DNA from: Actinoplanes sp. KI2
Lineage (GTDB): Bacteria > Actinomycetota > Actinomycetes > Mycobacteriales > Micromonosporaceae
Length of the DNA stretch: 64,000 bases
Reading direction: 5' to 3'
Assembly: GCF_025630775.1 (NCBI RefSeq)
Contig: NZ_JAOSZE010000034.1
Coordinates: 1-64,000, forward strand
A program made the translations under genes and the position numbers. How positions within the stretch are numbered: the first letter of the stretch is position 1; each line of letters begins with the position of its first letter. Shown here piece by piece: positions 16,563 to 25,744 of this stretch. Below the pieces are notes generated by a model. It was given only the letters and a program-made list of their open reading frames with translations, searched no databases and had not been told where the DNA came from.

Positions 16563-18227
16563 GTGAGTCATCCGCTGCGGCCCGGGGATCCGCGCAGGCT
16601 GGGCGACTATCAGCTGCTGGGCCGGCTCGGTGAGGGCGGGATGGGCACGGTTTTCCTCGGCCGCGGGTCGGATGACCGGCTGGTCGCGGTGAAGGTCATC
16701 CGTCCGGAGTACTCGGTCGAGGCGGAGTTCCGTGCTCGTTTCCGCAGCGAGGTCAATCGCGCCCGGCAGGTGCCGCCGTTCTGCACGGCCGAGGTGCTCG
16801 ACGCCGACCCGGACCATCCCACGCCGTATCTGGTCGTGGAGTACGTGGATGGGCCCAGCCTCGCCGAGGTGATCAAGGAGCAGGGTCCGCTCACGGCCGG
16901 CAACCTGCACAGCGTGGCGGTCGGCGTGGCGACCGCGCTCGCCGCGATCCACGGCGCCGGCGTGATCCACCGCGATCTGAAACCGCAGAACGTGCTCTTT
17001 TCGCTCGGCACGCCGAAGGTGATCGATTTCGGCATCGCCCGCGCGCTCGAGGTGACCAGCCAACACACCCGCACCGATCAGATGGTCGGCACGGTCGCCT
17101 ATATGGCCCCCGAGCGGTTCGATGCCGACTCCGGCCACACCGTGAGTCCGGCCGCCGACGTGTTTGCCTGGGGTGCGGTGGTGGCCTATGCGGGAACGGG
17201 CCGCACCCCCTTCCGCGCCGACTCGGCCGCGGCCACCGCCGCCCGCATCCTGACTCAGCCGCCGGAACTGTCCGGCCTCAACGGCGCCCTGCGTGACCTG
17301 GTGGCGCGCTCGCTGGCGAAGGATCCGCTGGACCGCCCTACCGCGCACGAGCTGCTCGACCTGCTGCTGGCCACGGACCCCCGGGGCGACGGAGCGCTGG
17401 CCCGCCCGGAGCTGCGCCGGGCCGCCGAGGCGGCCCAGCAGACCGGCCGGTTCCGCGCCGCGCAGCTCAGACGCCGCCGGGTCGTCCGCGTCGTGCGCGT
17501 TATTGCCGCGGCGTTCGTCCTGATGGTGACAGCCGGGGCCGGGCTGATCGCGACGCCGCCCGGCCGCCAGGTCCTGGGCGCCGTCGGCGGCGCCGTGGCC
17601 GCGTTCGGCAACGCCGAGGTGGACTACTCCGGCACCCAGAGCGCTGGCCCGAGCACGTCGCCGGCACCGTCGGCGTCGGCCGTCCGCGTCGTGCAAGGGC
17701 CCTCCGTGATCGACCGCCTGGACCGGCCCGGCCAATGGACCGCCACGCGGGACCAGAGCGGCAACTGCGTCTTCCGCGGCCGTCTCCTCGTGACCACGAC
17801 GCTGTCCAGCGTCTATCAGTGCACGGGGCCGAAAGACATCTTCTCCGGCAACCAGTCCGTCGCGGTCGACGCCACCCTGGTCAGCTCAGGAGCGTGCGCG
17901 GTGATCTGGATCCGCTTCGTCGCCGACAGCGGATATCAGGTGTCCCTGTGCCACGACGAGGTCCGGATCGGCTTGGACAACAACGGCGACGTCACCGGCG
18001 AGTCGAAGACGCGGACCGGCGCCTTCGCCGACGGCGGCGCGCACCGGGTCGCCGTCGACGTCCACAACGACGCCGCGACGGTCGCGGTGGACGGCCAGAA
18101 ACTTGTCACCTTGGCGCTCACCGACCCGTCCCTGGCGGCCGGCCAGGTCGTTCTCGGTGCCGTCAACGACGCGAACGACGGCGATTCGCAGGCCGCCTTC
18201 GCCCACGTCGAGATCCGATCACTGTGA
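16563..18227 (+). CDS. Receptor-type serine/threonine protein kinase
   Basis: A 554-residue PknB-like kinase. The cytoplasmic domain (residues 12-275) has the glycine loop RLGEGGMGTVFLG, K44 (VAVKVI), catalytic D138 (HRDLKPQN), D155 (DFGIAR) and an APE motif. A basic linker leads to one membrane helix (about 313-331), a Ser/Pro/Ala-rich spacer, and an extracellular region of about 160 residues with the look of a concanavalin/laminin-G-type beta sandwich (NCVFRGRLLVTTTL ... AFADGGAHRVAVDV). There are no PASTA repeats, so the signal is not obviously muropeptides; a carbohydrate or other ligand is possible. The start follows a leaderless-type box. Confidence 0.92.
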   Translation: MSHPLRPGDPRRLGDYQLLGRLGEGGMGTVFLGRGSDDRLVAVKVIRPEYSVEAEFRARFRSEVNRARQVPPFCTAEVLDADPDHPTPYLVVEYVDGPSLAEVIKEQGPLTAGNLHSVAVGVATALAAIHGAGVIHRDLKPQNVLFSLGTPKVIDFGIARALEVTSQHTRTDQMVGTVAYMAPERFDADSGHTVSPAADVFAWGAVVAYAGTGRTPFRADSAAATAARILTQPPELSGLNGALRDLVARSLAKDPLDRPTAHELLDLLLATDPRGDGALARPELRRAAEAAQQTGRFRAAQLRRRRVVRVVRVIAAAFVLMVTAGAGLIATPPGRQVLGAVGGAVAAFGNAEVDYSGTQSAGPSTSPAPSASAVRVVQGPSVIDRLDRPGQWTATRDQSGNCVFRGRLLVTTTLSSVYQCTGPKDIFSGNQSVAVDATLVSSGACAVIWIRFVADSGYQVSLCHDEVRIGLDNNGDVTGESKTRTGAFADGGAHRVAVDVHNDAATVAVDGQKLVTLALTDPSLAAGQVVLGAVNDANDGDSQAAFAHVEIRSL

Positions 18228-18276
18228 CCGCCACGCTTTATCCCCGTCACACGTAAGCCTCGACAATATGGCGCCC

Positions 18277-18840
18277 ATGACATCGAAGATCCCCACAGTC
18301 GTCCTTGCCGCCCTGCTCGCCCCGGTCTTGCCGGCCACCGCCGGCTGCGCCGCCACCGGACGGAACAAACCGGCCGGCACGCCCAGCCGGGCCGCCGGCA
18401 CCGGCACGCCGAGCAGCAAGGCGCCGGCACCGGGCCCGACCTTCGCCGACCTCACCACGGGCAGCAAGACCTCGGTGGTCAAGCTCTACTCGTACGACGC
18501 CAAGGCGCACTCAGCCGTGGTGGAGCCGATCATCTTCCTGGACGGGCCGACCTTCTGCAAAGCCTTCAAGATCAAGGCGAGCGACCCGCAGTGCGGCCGC
18601 GACTGGCAGGACGCGGAGAGCCACACCAAGGTCACCCTGCCGGTCCGCGACAAGCCGAAGCTGACCCAGTGGGACAACCACAGGAACGGCGACTGCACCG
18701 GCACAATCACCTCCGGGGCGATCTGCCCGGCGACGGAGTCCGAGTTCGCCACGTGGCTCAAAGCCAACCCCGCGGGCTTCGCGGTGATCACCACGGCCGA
18801 CGGAACGGTCACCAAGATCGCCCAGATGTACACACCCTGA
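18277..18840 (+). CDS. Putative lipoprotein, 187 residues
   Basis: Begins MTSKIPTVVLAALLAPVLP and has a signal peptide with a lipobox-like TAGC at Cys24, then a Thr/Ser/Pro/Gly linker (to about residue 58) and a compact domain with four Cys (PTFCKAF, PQCGRDW, GDCTG, AICPA) that could form two disulfides. It follows the kinase by 49 nt and could be exported with it. An alternative ATG lies at 18268; no clear ribosome site precedes either. I do not recognise the domain. Confidence 0.75.
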   Translation: MTSKIPTVVLAALLAPVLPATAGCAATGRNKPAGTPSRAAGTGTPSSKAPAPGPTFADLTTGSKTSVVKLYSYDAKAHSAVVEPIIFLDGPTFCKAFKIKASDPQCGRDWQDAESHTKVTLPVRDKPKLTQWDNHRNGDCTGTITSGAICPATESEFATWLKANPAGFAVITTADGTVTKIAQMYTP

Positions 18841-18879
18841 CGTCGGACGCCATCCAGGCCAGGCGCCCGGAGATCAGCG

Positions 18880-19224
18880 TTGCGGCGCTGCGCTGGCCGC
18901 AGCGGTGTGGGACAACGAGGAGATCGGTGCCGCCGTGGTCATGCGATCGACCTGACCCTCAGGAACGCGGCCGCACCGCGTTGGTCGTCCATCCTTCATT
19001 TGACGCCGGCACAATGGGGGCGGCTCAGCGCCTTGGCGCCGGCAGCCAATCAGTGCGACAGCTACCTCTCTGAGCGGGGTAGTCTGCCGCGCGGCGACGT
19101 CGCCCGTTTGCGGCGCGTTCGCAACAGCCTCGCCCACCCAGGGAAGACGTCGCCCGCCCGCTACGACTTCGACGCGGCGCTGCACACCGCACGGGAGCTG
19201 CGACGCCGCTTGCTGAGCACGTAA
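18880..19224 (+). pseudogene. HEPN-like C-terminal fragment
   Basis: From about 18950 the frame is clearly coding-like to the TAA at 19224. It ends with RRVRNSLAHPGKTS, which holds the RN-x3-H core of HEPN domains, then two helices (YDFDAALHTARELRRRLL). HEPN proteins are often RNase toxins or phage-defence parts. The N-terminal codons in this frame (Arg/Gly/Cys rich) are not protein-like, while another frame just upstream (ALAAAVWDNEEIG) is; a frameshift or truncation is likely. No antitoxin-like partner is adjacent. Confidence 0.35.
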
Positions 19225-19630
19225 TCGGCTTGCGAGTACGGCAGGATCTGATCGATAACGCAGCTTCGGTGGAAGCGGACCACGAGCGACAACCTGCGGG
19301 ACACTGTGGAGGGCGAACGCGGCGGACGCGTTGGTGCACGTCGGCCAGTACACGGGATCGTTCAAGTGACTCGAACGCCGCGCGGTCCTGAGTGGCAATC
19401 AGCTCGGAAGTACTCGAATCCGTCTCGAGCAGCGGTCGACACCGTCGCCTCGGCGGACTCCTCCACGAATACGCTCATGCTGCCTGACCTGCGCGGATGA
19501 GATTTCCGGCATCCGCACGTGTAGACGAAAAAGCGTCCCAGTTGCCGGTTGGAAGGCGTTGGGCGTCTGCCCGGCTACTTCCGAGCAGTGAGCATCTACA
19601 ACAGAGATCTGGAGGGCCGGGTCGACAAAG
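19225..19630. other. Gene-poor strip
   Basis: No gene can be supported. One short minus-strand frame (19362-19478, 38 codons, beginning MSVFVEESAEATVS) is protein-like but has no ribosome site and may be the 5' fragment of a lost gene. Confidence 0.3.
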
Positions 19631-20332
19631 TCACGGGCGCTCACCGGCTCGCCCAGCGTGAGCTGGCCGCCGCCGGCGGGCGACGGCGACGGCGACCCCG
19701 ACAATGGCGCCGAGCGTGGCGAACGTCATGTCCTTGTGCGCGTCCCACATGTCGCCCTGCTGGCCGTTGTACGCCTCGGCCGCGCCGGGTGCGAGCGTCA
19801 TCGCGATGGCCCACTCGAACAGCTCGTACAGCGCGCTGGTGGAGAGGACCACGTCGACCGCGAGCAGCGCGGCCCAGCGCGTCCGTAGGCCGCGCCACTC
19901 CCGCAGGGCCCAGAAGACGACCGGGCCGAAACACAGGCCGTAGCTGGCATGCACCAGGCGGTCGAAGTGGTTGCGGTGCCAGCCGAACACGTCGGCGGTT
20001 CGGAAGCCGAATAGGTGCTCGGTCCAGTCGTCGTAGGGCACGAACGAGTAGATCCACCGCGCCGCGATCGTGTGCAGGGTCAGGAAGATCAGGATCAGCA
20101 GGAACGACGCGTACGGCAGCGGGCGGCGCCGGTGCACCAGCAGCAGCGCCAGCAGGCCGAGCGCGGTCAGCGAGTGGTGCAGGGCCTGCTCGGCCGGGTA
20201 GATGGGGCGCCACCAGGTGGCCACGAGCACCATCAGGAACGCGGCCAGCGTCCACCGGTGTGCCTTCGACGACGACGGCGCCGCCCGGCTCGCCGGCTCG
20301 AGCAGCGCGACCCGACCCCCGTGCTCATCCAC
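19631..20332 (-). CDS. DUF2238 (YjdF-like) integral membrane protein
   Basis: A 233-residue protein with about six membrane segments. It matches the DUF2238 family: LTLHTIAARWIYSFVPYDDW, then HRNHFDRLVHASYGLCFGP, ELFEWAIA, and GQQGDMWDAHKDMTFATLGA near the C-terminus. Conserved His, Asp and Glu within or near the membrane suggest metal or small-ligand handling, but the function is unknown. Start is GTG at 20332 without an evident ribosome site. The 3' strip 20333-20574 beside it is empty. Confidence 0.85.
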   Translation of the reverse strand: MDEHGGRVALLEPASRAAPSSSKAHRWTLAAFLMVLVATWWRPIYPAEQALHHSLTALGLLALLLVHRRRPLPYASFLLILIFLTLHTIAARWIYSFVPYDDWTEHLFGFRTADVFGWHRNHFDRLVHASYGLCFGPVVFWALREWRGLRTRWAALLAVDVVLSTSALYELFEWAIAMTLAPGAAEAYNGQQGDMWDAHKDMTFATLGAIVGVAVAVARRRRPAHAGRAGERP

Positions 20333-20574
20333 GACGATCAGTCAACGGGGCGCTGATCTCGAAGCAGTCACGGGTCGGCGGCAACCTCCGGTCAACCGCC
20401 GTGCCACGGAGCCGGGTCTTCCAGGCGGCGCGGAGAAGCCGGGCGGATGTCGCCCGCGGAGCCGCTCGTGCGACGTCGTCGTGAGTGAGGACTTCATCGC
20501 CGAGAGGGGATCATGAAAAGCCGGCCGACGAACCGGTCGTTCACTCGTGATCCGGTAGCGAAACGCCGCCGCAG

Positions 20575-22056
20575 TCAGCCGGCGATCACGTCCACGTAGT
20601 CGATCTTGTTGTTTGCCGCGCCGCTGGCGTTGGTGATTGTCAGGCGGCCGTCGGCGACCGTGACTCGGGACGTGCCCTCGACCCAGTGGTTGGTGGTCGT
20701 CGGGGTGCCGGCGGCCGTCACCGTGCCCTCGACCGCGATGCGGTACGTGCTGTCGGTGTTGATCGGGTCGCCGGCCACGACGTGCACCGTGTACGTCCCG
20801 TTGGGCACCGCCAGCTCCCACGTCGTGGCGCCGCCCGCCTTCTGCATGTGGGTGAGCGTGTCGTAGCGCTGGTCGGGCGAGCCGGCCGCGTTGCGGTCGC
20901 GGGCGTTGGCGGTGTTGTCGATGTTCCAGCCGTAGGACAGGCCGCCGCCGCGGGTGCCGTAGGCCGCGCCGGTGTCGGCGACGTAGCCGGCCGGGAGCGC
21001 GGCGCCCGATGGCGCGAAGTTGACGTTGGCGGACCGGGTCGGCGTGAGGCGGTAGCCGCGCAGGACGCCGTTGTGCAGGCCGACGCCGACGATCTCGCCG
21101 CGGTCGTTGATGCCGTTGGCCTCGCGCAGCGTCCAGCCCGAGCCGGCCGGGACCAGCGTGTCGAGCGCCGTGATCGTGGTGCCCGACTGCCAGATCCAGG
21201 CGCGCGGGGCCACGCACGGCGAGCACAGCGGGTCGGACGTGCCGACGACCTGGCCGGCGGCGTTGACCGCGCGGGCGGTGCTGAACTGGATGCCGTCCAC
21301 GGTCCCGATGTCGGTGATGGCGCCGTTGCGCCAGGTCGCGGCGTGCGAGCCGGAGGCCGTGCCCGCGATACCGACGATGAGGCCGGCGTTGTTGATGCCG
21401 TAGGCGCTGCCGCCCCCGCCGCCGGGCAGGCCGGGCAGCGTGGTCAGGGTGCCGGACTGCCAGACGTACGGGCCGGGGCCGCCGACGACCTGGCCGCGGC
21501 CGTTGATCCCGCGGGCGAGGCCGACGTCGCCGAGCGCGGTCGGGGTGCCATCGACGCCGTAGAGGATGCCGTACGGGTCGCCCTCCGAGTTCGCCGGGCG
21601 CTGGCCGCCTGCGACCCGGCCCGACGCGTCGATGGCCAGGCCCTGGCCGAGGCGGTTGGTCTGCGTGCCGCCGAGGTCCTGGATGGCGCCGGCGGCGCTC
21701 CATCGCACCGGGTAGGCGTAGCCGCCGCCGGTGCGGTCGGCGGAGCCGGCGACCTGGCCGGAGTCGTTGACGCCGTTGGCGATGCTTGTCGAACCGCCGG
21801 GCAGGCCGCCGAGGTCGGTGCGGGCGCCGGCGGCGCTCCACCTGGCCGCGTGCGGCACGGAGTCGGCGCCCGTCACGTTGCCGGCGACGATGCCGGAGTT
21901 GCTGATCGCGTTGGCCCCGCTGGTGCTGCCGGCGGGCGTGCTCAGCTCGGTGACGGTGTAGCGGGGCGGCGCGGTGGCGTGCGCGGCCGGTGCGAAGGGA
22001 ACGACCGCGACGGATGCGGCCAGGAGCAGGACGGTGGCGCGAGCTGATCGGATCAT
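20575..22056 (-). CDS. Secreted HAF-repeat protein with malectin-like tail
   Basis: A 493-residue protein with a Sec signal (residues 1-28, ending AHA). About seven HAF-type repeats follow (residues 32-345), each a short beta element such as INDRGEIVGVG or VNDSGQVAGSA followed by a W-x-G segment; such repeats build propeller- or solenoid-like extracellular domains. From about 350 a malectin-like carbohydrate-binding domain closes the protein (VNFAPSG; DTLTHMQKAGGATTW; IDYVDVIAG). Probably a surface or secreted glycan-binding protein. The LacI-type palindrome at 22073 sits just upstream of the ribosome site (GGAG). Confidence 0.85.
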   Translation of the reverse strand: MIRSARATVLLLAASVAVVPFAPAAHATAPPRYTVTELSTPAGSTSGANAISNSGIVAGNVTGADSVPHAARWSAAGARTDLGGLPGGSTSIANGVNDSGQVAGSADRTGGGYAYPVRWSAAGAIQDLGGTQTNRLGQGLAIDASGRVAGGQRPANSEGDPYGILYGVDGTPTALGDVGLARGINGRGQVVGGPGPYVWQSGTLTTLPGLPGGGGGSAYGINNAGLIVGIAGTASGSHAATWRNGAITDIGTVDGIQFSTARAVNAAGQVVGTSDPLCSPCVAPRAWIWQSGTTITALDTLVPAGSGWTLREANGINDRGEIVGVGLHNGVLRGYRLTPTRSANVNFAPSGAALPAGYVADTGAAYGTRGGGLSYGWNIDNTANARDRNAAGSPDQRYDTLTHMQKAGGATTWELAVPNGTYTVHVVAGDPINTDSTYRIAVEGTVTAAGTPTTTNHWVEGTSRVTVADGRLTITNASGAANNKIDYVDVIAG

Positions 22057-22072
22057 GAGGGAGTTCTCCGAT

Positions 22073-22082
22073 GCAACGTTGC
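22073..22082. promoter_or_regulatory. LacI-type palindrome before the HAF-repeat gene
   Basis: GCAACGTTGC is a perfect 10-bp palindrome with a central CG, 16 bp upstream of the start codon. Location and form fit a LacI-family operator. Confidence 0.4.
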
Positions 22083-22287
22083 GACGATGATCAAAAGACG
22101 TCGATGGCTGTCGATGAGCGACACTTTACGCTGAGACGAACGCAAACCGTCGAGATCCCTGTTTTTCGATGTGCTGACATGTCGATGTCTGTTGGTTCAG
22201 CGTCGGTGCCCAGCCGCAGCACGGCCCGCGCTGAGGAGCCGCCCGGCACGAGCCCTGCGTTCCAGGTCGTCATCGACCGGTCATGGC

Positions 22288-22293
22288 TAACCT
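22288..22293 (+). promoter_or_regulatory. -10 box of a leaderless mRNA (methyltransferase)
   Basis: TAACCT is followed by 6 nt and the GTG at 22300; no Shine-Dalgarno sequence is present. Confidence 0.5.
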
Positions 22294-22299
22294 GTGGAC

Positions 22300-23064
22300 G
22301 TGAGCTTCGAGGTTCGCGCAGAGGCGTACGGGCGGTTCATGGGTCGGTACTCCGAGCCGTTGGCGGGACGGTTCGCAACCTTCGCCGGTGTCGTACCGGG
22401 TCGGCGGGCGCTGGACGTCGGTTGCGGGACCGGTGCGTTGACCTCCGAGCTGGTCGAACGGATGGGGGCTGAAGCGGTGTCGGCGATCGATCCGTCGGAC
22501 GCCTTTGTCGCAGCGACCCGCATCCGTTTTCCCGGGGTTGATGTTCGGCGTGCCTCGGCGGAGCGGCTGCCCTTCTCCGAAGAGGTTTTCGACTTCACCC
22601 TGGCTCAGCTGGTCGTGCACTTCATGCAGGACCCCGTGGCGGGTCTACACGACATGGCACGGGTCACCCGTCCCGGCGGTGTGGTCGCGGCATGTGTGTG
22701 GGACCACGCCGGCGGCCGTGGTCCACTGACTGTGTTCTGGCATGCCGTCCTAGATCTCGATCCGCACGCACACGACGAGTCGCAGCTGGCCGGCGCCCGG
22801 GAAGGCCACCTCACCGAGTTGTTCGTCGCGGCCGGGCTGCGAGACATCGAGTCAACCATGCTGACGGTCCAGACCCGCTTCCGGACCTTCGAGGAATGGT
22901 GGGAGCCGTTCACCCTCGGAGTCGGCCCGGCCGGTGACTACGTCCGAGGGCTCGACACGGAGCGACGCCTTGAGTTACGCGACCGATGTGCGTCGCTGCT
23001 TCCCCAGCAGGGGCCAGTAGACGTCACCGCATCGGCGTGGGCAACGATCGGCCGTACGCCGTAG
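22300..23064 (+). CDS. Class I SAM-dependent methyltransferase
   Basis: A 254-residue methyltransferase of the Methyltransf_11/UbiE-like type. Motif I is ALDVGCGTGALT, motif II is AIDPSDAF, followed by ASAERLPFSEEVFDFTLAQ (motif III region) and MARVTRPGGVVAACVWD (motif post III). The acceptor is unknown. GTG at 22300 is chosen over the GTG two codons earlier because it lies 6 nt after TAACCT. The gene stands alone. Confidence 0.88.
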   Translation: MSFEVRAEAYGRFMGRYSEPLAGRFATFAGVVPGRRALDVGCGTGALTSELVERMGAEAVSAIDPSDAFVAATRIRFPGVDVRRASAERLPFSEEVFDFTLAQLVVHFMQDPVAGLHDMARVTRPGGVVAACVWDHAGGRGPLTVFWHAVLDLDPHAHDESQLAGAREGHLTELFVAAGLRDIESTMLTVQTRFRTFEEWWEPFTLGVGPAGDYVRGLDTERRLELRDRCASLLPQQGPVDVTASAWATIGRTP

Positions 23065-23216
23065 GCTCTCGCAGATCGCCGGTCGAGGGCGAGCAGGCCC
23101 TCTCGTCGGCATGCGGTCTCGAGCAGGAATCTGAGCAGTCCGGTCGCCTCCTCGCGGACCACGCGGAAGACCTCGGCGACCTGCTGGTCGGTGAGCGCGG
23201 TGCGCCGGCTCGCACT
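23065..23216 (-). pseudogene. Tyrosine recombinase relic
   Basis: A minus-strand frame reads ALTDQQVAEVFRVVREE, then LLRFLLETACRREGLLALD. This matches the start of the catalytic domain of tyrosine recombinases, with the Arg of the ETACRR..L.L box being the first catalytic Arg. Nothing of the HxxR or Tyr motifs remains, and the frame then runs antisense to the methyltransferase. A remnant of an integrated element. Confidence 0.5.
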
Positions 23217-23479
23217 GCTTGAGCGGAAACTTGGACATGGACGTCTACGACTACACCTTCGCCGCGGTGGACCTGCCGAACTGGGCGCACCAGATCGGCC
23301 TGTCGCCCTGGTCGGGATGGGGGGCGGCGGTCAACTTCCACAGTCACCGGAACGATGACCGCGGCCGGTGACTGCGTCACGTTGGGCGTCCCGGACTTCC
23401 CGGTGCAGTCGATGTCGCCGGTGAATGACATCATGCGGACCGGAACCGCTGGAGCGGAGACCACCGCGACGGCGCTTGG
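23217..23479. other. Scrambled strip between integrase and TetR relics
   Basis: Short plus-strand coding-like pieces are visible, for example MDVYDYTFAAVDLPNWAHQI at 23237 and VTLGVPDFPVQSMSPVND near 23378, but no complete gene or recognised family. Probably further gene debris. Confidence 0.3.
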
Positions 23480-23771
23480 CGCCGGCATCGAGTTCGAAGA
23501 CCCGGCGCATCATCGCCGCAGCCGTGCTGCTTCTGGTGCAGCGCCGGCCCGGGCGGAGGCACGCCGATACCGGGAAGGGTTGGCGGGCCGCCTGGTCGCG
23601 TTAAGCACCGCCCTGGCCGGTGCGGCCGCCGGCCCGGTTCCCGGGCAACGGCTCACCGTGCTGATCGACGCCGCCTACACGAACGCGGCCCACCTCGGCC
23701 CGGACGGCCTGGCGGCGGCCGGTTTGAGGCTGGCTCGTCAGTTGGTCACCGACGCGGAGCAGGCACGGTGA
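23480..23771 (+). pseudogene. TetR-family C-terminal domain fragment
   Basis: The frame reads GAGIEFEDPAH, ARAEARRYREGL and LTVLIDAAYTNAAHLGPDG, the usual ligand-domain end of TetR/AcrR regulators, and stops at 23771. The DNA-binding half is absent: the upstream sequence in this frame is unrelated. A 5'-truncated regulator. Confidence 0.5.
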
Positions 23772-23986
23772 GCGCCGGCTACGGCGGCAGCGGGCCGGGG
23801 CCAGGTGATGTGGCGTATCACGCGCCGTCGTGGTGTGCGTGCGGGAACCGGGCACGGGTTGCGACCGGGGACACAGTCGTAGACCGCATGACCCGCGCCC
23901 TTCACGAATCCGCTTTCGTCGGCGATTGGCGCCCCTGCCGTCGCCTCCCACCGGCGGGCGGAAGGAGGCTACGGCGGCGCCCGCTC

Positions 23987-25744
23987 TCAGCGGCAGGCTT
24001 TTCCGTTGTTGAGGCAGGCGGCGATGTGCTGCATGGTCCGTTCCGAGTTGACGTTGATGAAGTCGTTGTGGTCGGAGAACGGGTTGTGGTTTTCCTCGGG
24101 GAACGAGTCGAGGGCGTACTGGCCCTTGGTCTGCACGTCGTGGGGGATGCGGTAGGAGATGGTGATGCGTAGCTGGGGGATGGCGACGAAGCCGGCGGGG
24201 CAGGCGCCGGTGGTCTTGTCGGCGAACGCGACGTGGCTGCGGTGGTTGGCACTGTCGAGGTTGGTGCCGTCCCAGCACCCGGGGAAGTCCTGAATCCGTT
24301 GGACCAGGCTGCCGGGCGGGCAGATCGGGTATTTGTCGGACAGCCGGTCGGCGAAGCCGGAGCAGGTCCAGGTGGCGCGGGCGTTGGCCGGCCCGCGGCT
24401 GGTGGGTTTGGCGTCGCCGGTGAGCTCGCGCAGGAACTTGGGCATGGGCGTGACCTTGCTGGTCGGGTTTCCGCGGTACTCGATGAGGACCGCGGCCGGG
24501 CGGACGATGCCCCCGGTGTTGTTGGGCAGCTCCAGATTGGGGCCTTGTGGGTCGGGCAGCGCGGCGGCGCTGGTGGGTGCGTTACTGGGTGAGGCGGGTG
24601 TGCTGCCGGTCTGGCCGGTGGGTGGTTGGGTCAGCGAGCACTCGGCGAGGGCGTCGAGGCCTTGCGGGCGGGTGCCTTGCCGGCCGATGGAGGTGGCGAT
24701 GCGGTCCAGCACGGCGATGCGCTTGGCGCGTAGCGGCCCGAGTATGGCGTTGTCGATGAAGTCGGGGCCGCCCTGGCCACGGGTGGTGACGAGCCGTTCG
24801 TCGGCCTCGGAGATCTGCCGGTCGAGTTCGTCGAGGTTGCGGTTCACCTCGGCGACGGCCTGGGTGGGTACGCCGGGCAGCTTGTCACGGACGGTGGGGC
24901 ATTGGATCTGCGGGGTGGCGGCCTCGGCGGCCGCGATGCTGTTCGCGTGGTCGGCGCCGTGCATGGCGGCGTGCAGGCCGTCGTAGCTGAGGTCGCAGTC
25001 GACCAGGGATACCATGCCGGCGGCCCGGCCGTCGGTCGCTGTGCTGATGGTCTTGATCAGGGCGGCGCGGCGTTCGCGGAGCCAGTCGAGGATCTGATTG
25101 TTGCGCGCCGGGTCGATGCCGGCGGTTATCCGCTGGTTGGCGGTGGCCTCGAGACGGTCGAGGTCGGCCAGGCGACGGTCGACGGTGCTCTTCACCGCGG
25201 CGGGGATGGCGGGCAGCCGGTCGCGTACCGCGGGGCAGGCGATGGTGGGCTGGGTCTGGGCGAGGGCCTGCTGGATCCGGTTGTCGCTGCGGACGCTCTT
25301 GTCGATGCGCACGACGGGCCAGAAGTACGAGGATTTGTCGCCGTTGCGGCAGGTGGTGCCGGACGCGACGAGGTCGGCGTCGGATGAGTTGGCGGTGATC
25401 GCCAGGTTGCCGACGAAGTCGTGAACGTGTTCGGCGCCGTTCTTGATGCCCGGCTGCGCTACCGGGTTGTCCGGGCTGAACTTGCCGTTGCCGTTGGTGC
25501 CGCAGTCGACGGTGAACCGTCCGGTCGACGCGCCGGCGACCGGCTTCGGGTTGCGCACGTTCGATCGAACGTTCTGGATCGAGACGAATTGGTCGAGGCT
25601 GGTGGCGGCGTCCGCCGCGCCCTTGCCGCCGCTGGACACGAACACAACGACGAGGCCGCCGGTGGCCACGAGCACCGCCGCCGCCATCGCGAGCCGGACC
25701 GGCCGGGACCCGGCCGGCGCGAGACGGTTCTTTCTGCTTCTCAT
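23987..25744 (-). CDS. Secreted DUF1996 protein with duplicated helical insert
   Basis: A 585-residue protein with an N-terminal membrane/signal segment (about 16-37). The DUF1996 fold is split: its first part is at about 78-146 (FTVDCGTNGNG; GAEHVHDFVGN; FWPVVR) and its main part at about 412-585 (VLIEYRGNP; FPGCWDGTNLDSANHRSHVA; ENHNPFSDHNDFINVNSE). Between them lie two copies of a helical module, about 168-250 and 280-369, each opening C-P-x-V-R-D-x-L-P and closing with a Cys, joined by charged helices; a Pro/Ser/Thr linker follows. DUF1996 proteins are secreted and of uncertain function, some linked to polysaccharide. The start has a GGAG-type site (GAGGAGATC). Confidence 0.85.
   Translation of the reverse strand: MRSRKNRLAPAGSRPVRLAMAAAVLVATGGLVVVFVSSGGKGAADAATSLDQFVSIQNVRSNVRNPKPVAGASTGRFTVDCGTNGNGKFSPDNPVAQPGIKNGAEHVHDFVGNLAITANSSDADLVASGTTCRNGDKSSYFWPVVRIDKSVRSDNRIQQALAQTQPTIACPAVRDRLPAIPAAVKSTVDRRLADLDRLEATANQRITAGIDPARNNQILDWLRERRAALIKTISTATDGRAAGMVSLVDCDLSYDGLHAAMHGADHANSIAAAEAATPQIQCPTVRDKLPGVPTQAVAEVNRNLDELDRQISEADERLVTTRGQGGPDFIDNAILGPLRAKRIAVLDRIATSIGRQGTRPQGLDALAECSLTQPPTGQTGSTPASPSNAPTSAAALPDPQGPNLELPNNTGGIVRPAAVLIEYRGNPTSKVTPMPKFLRELTGDAKPTSRGPANARATWTCSGFADRLSDKYPICPPGSLVQRIQDFPGCWDGTNLDSANHRSHVAFADKTTGACPAGFVAIPQLRITISYRIPHDVQTKGQYALDSFPEENHNPFSDHNDFINVNSERTMQHIAACLNNGKACR

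Noticed and set aside
8551..22100. Shared GATCAAAAGA upstream of the GH32 and HAF-repeat genes
   Set aside because: Only two copies, in opposite orientation relative to their genes and without palindromic structure; probably chance.
22938..23162. Complete small minus-strand gene antisense to the methyltransferase end
   Set aside because: Only the part beyond 23065 resembles a recombinase; the rest is the methyltransferase shadow, so it is listed as a relic.
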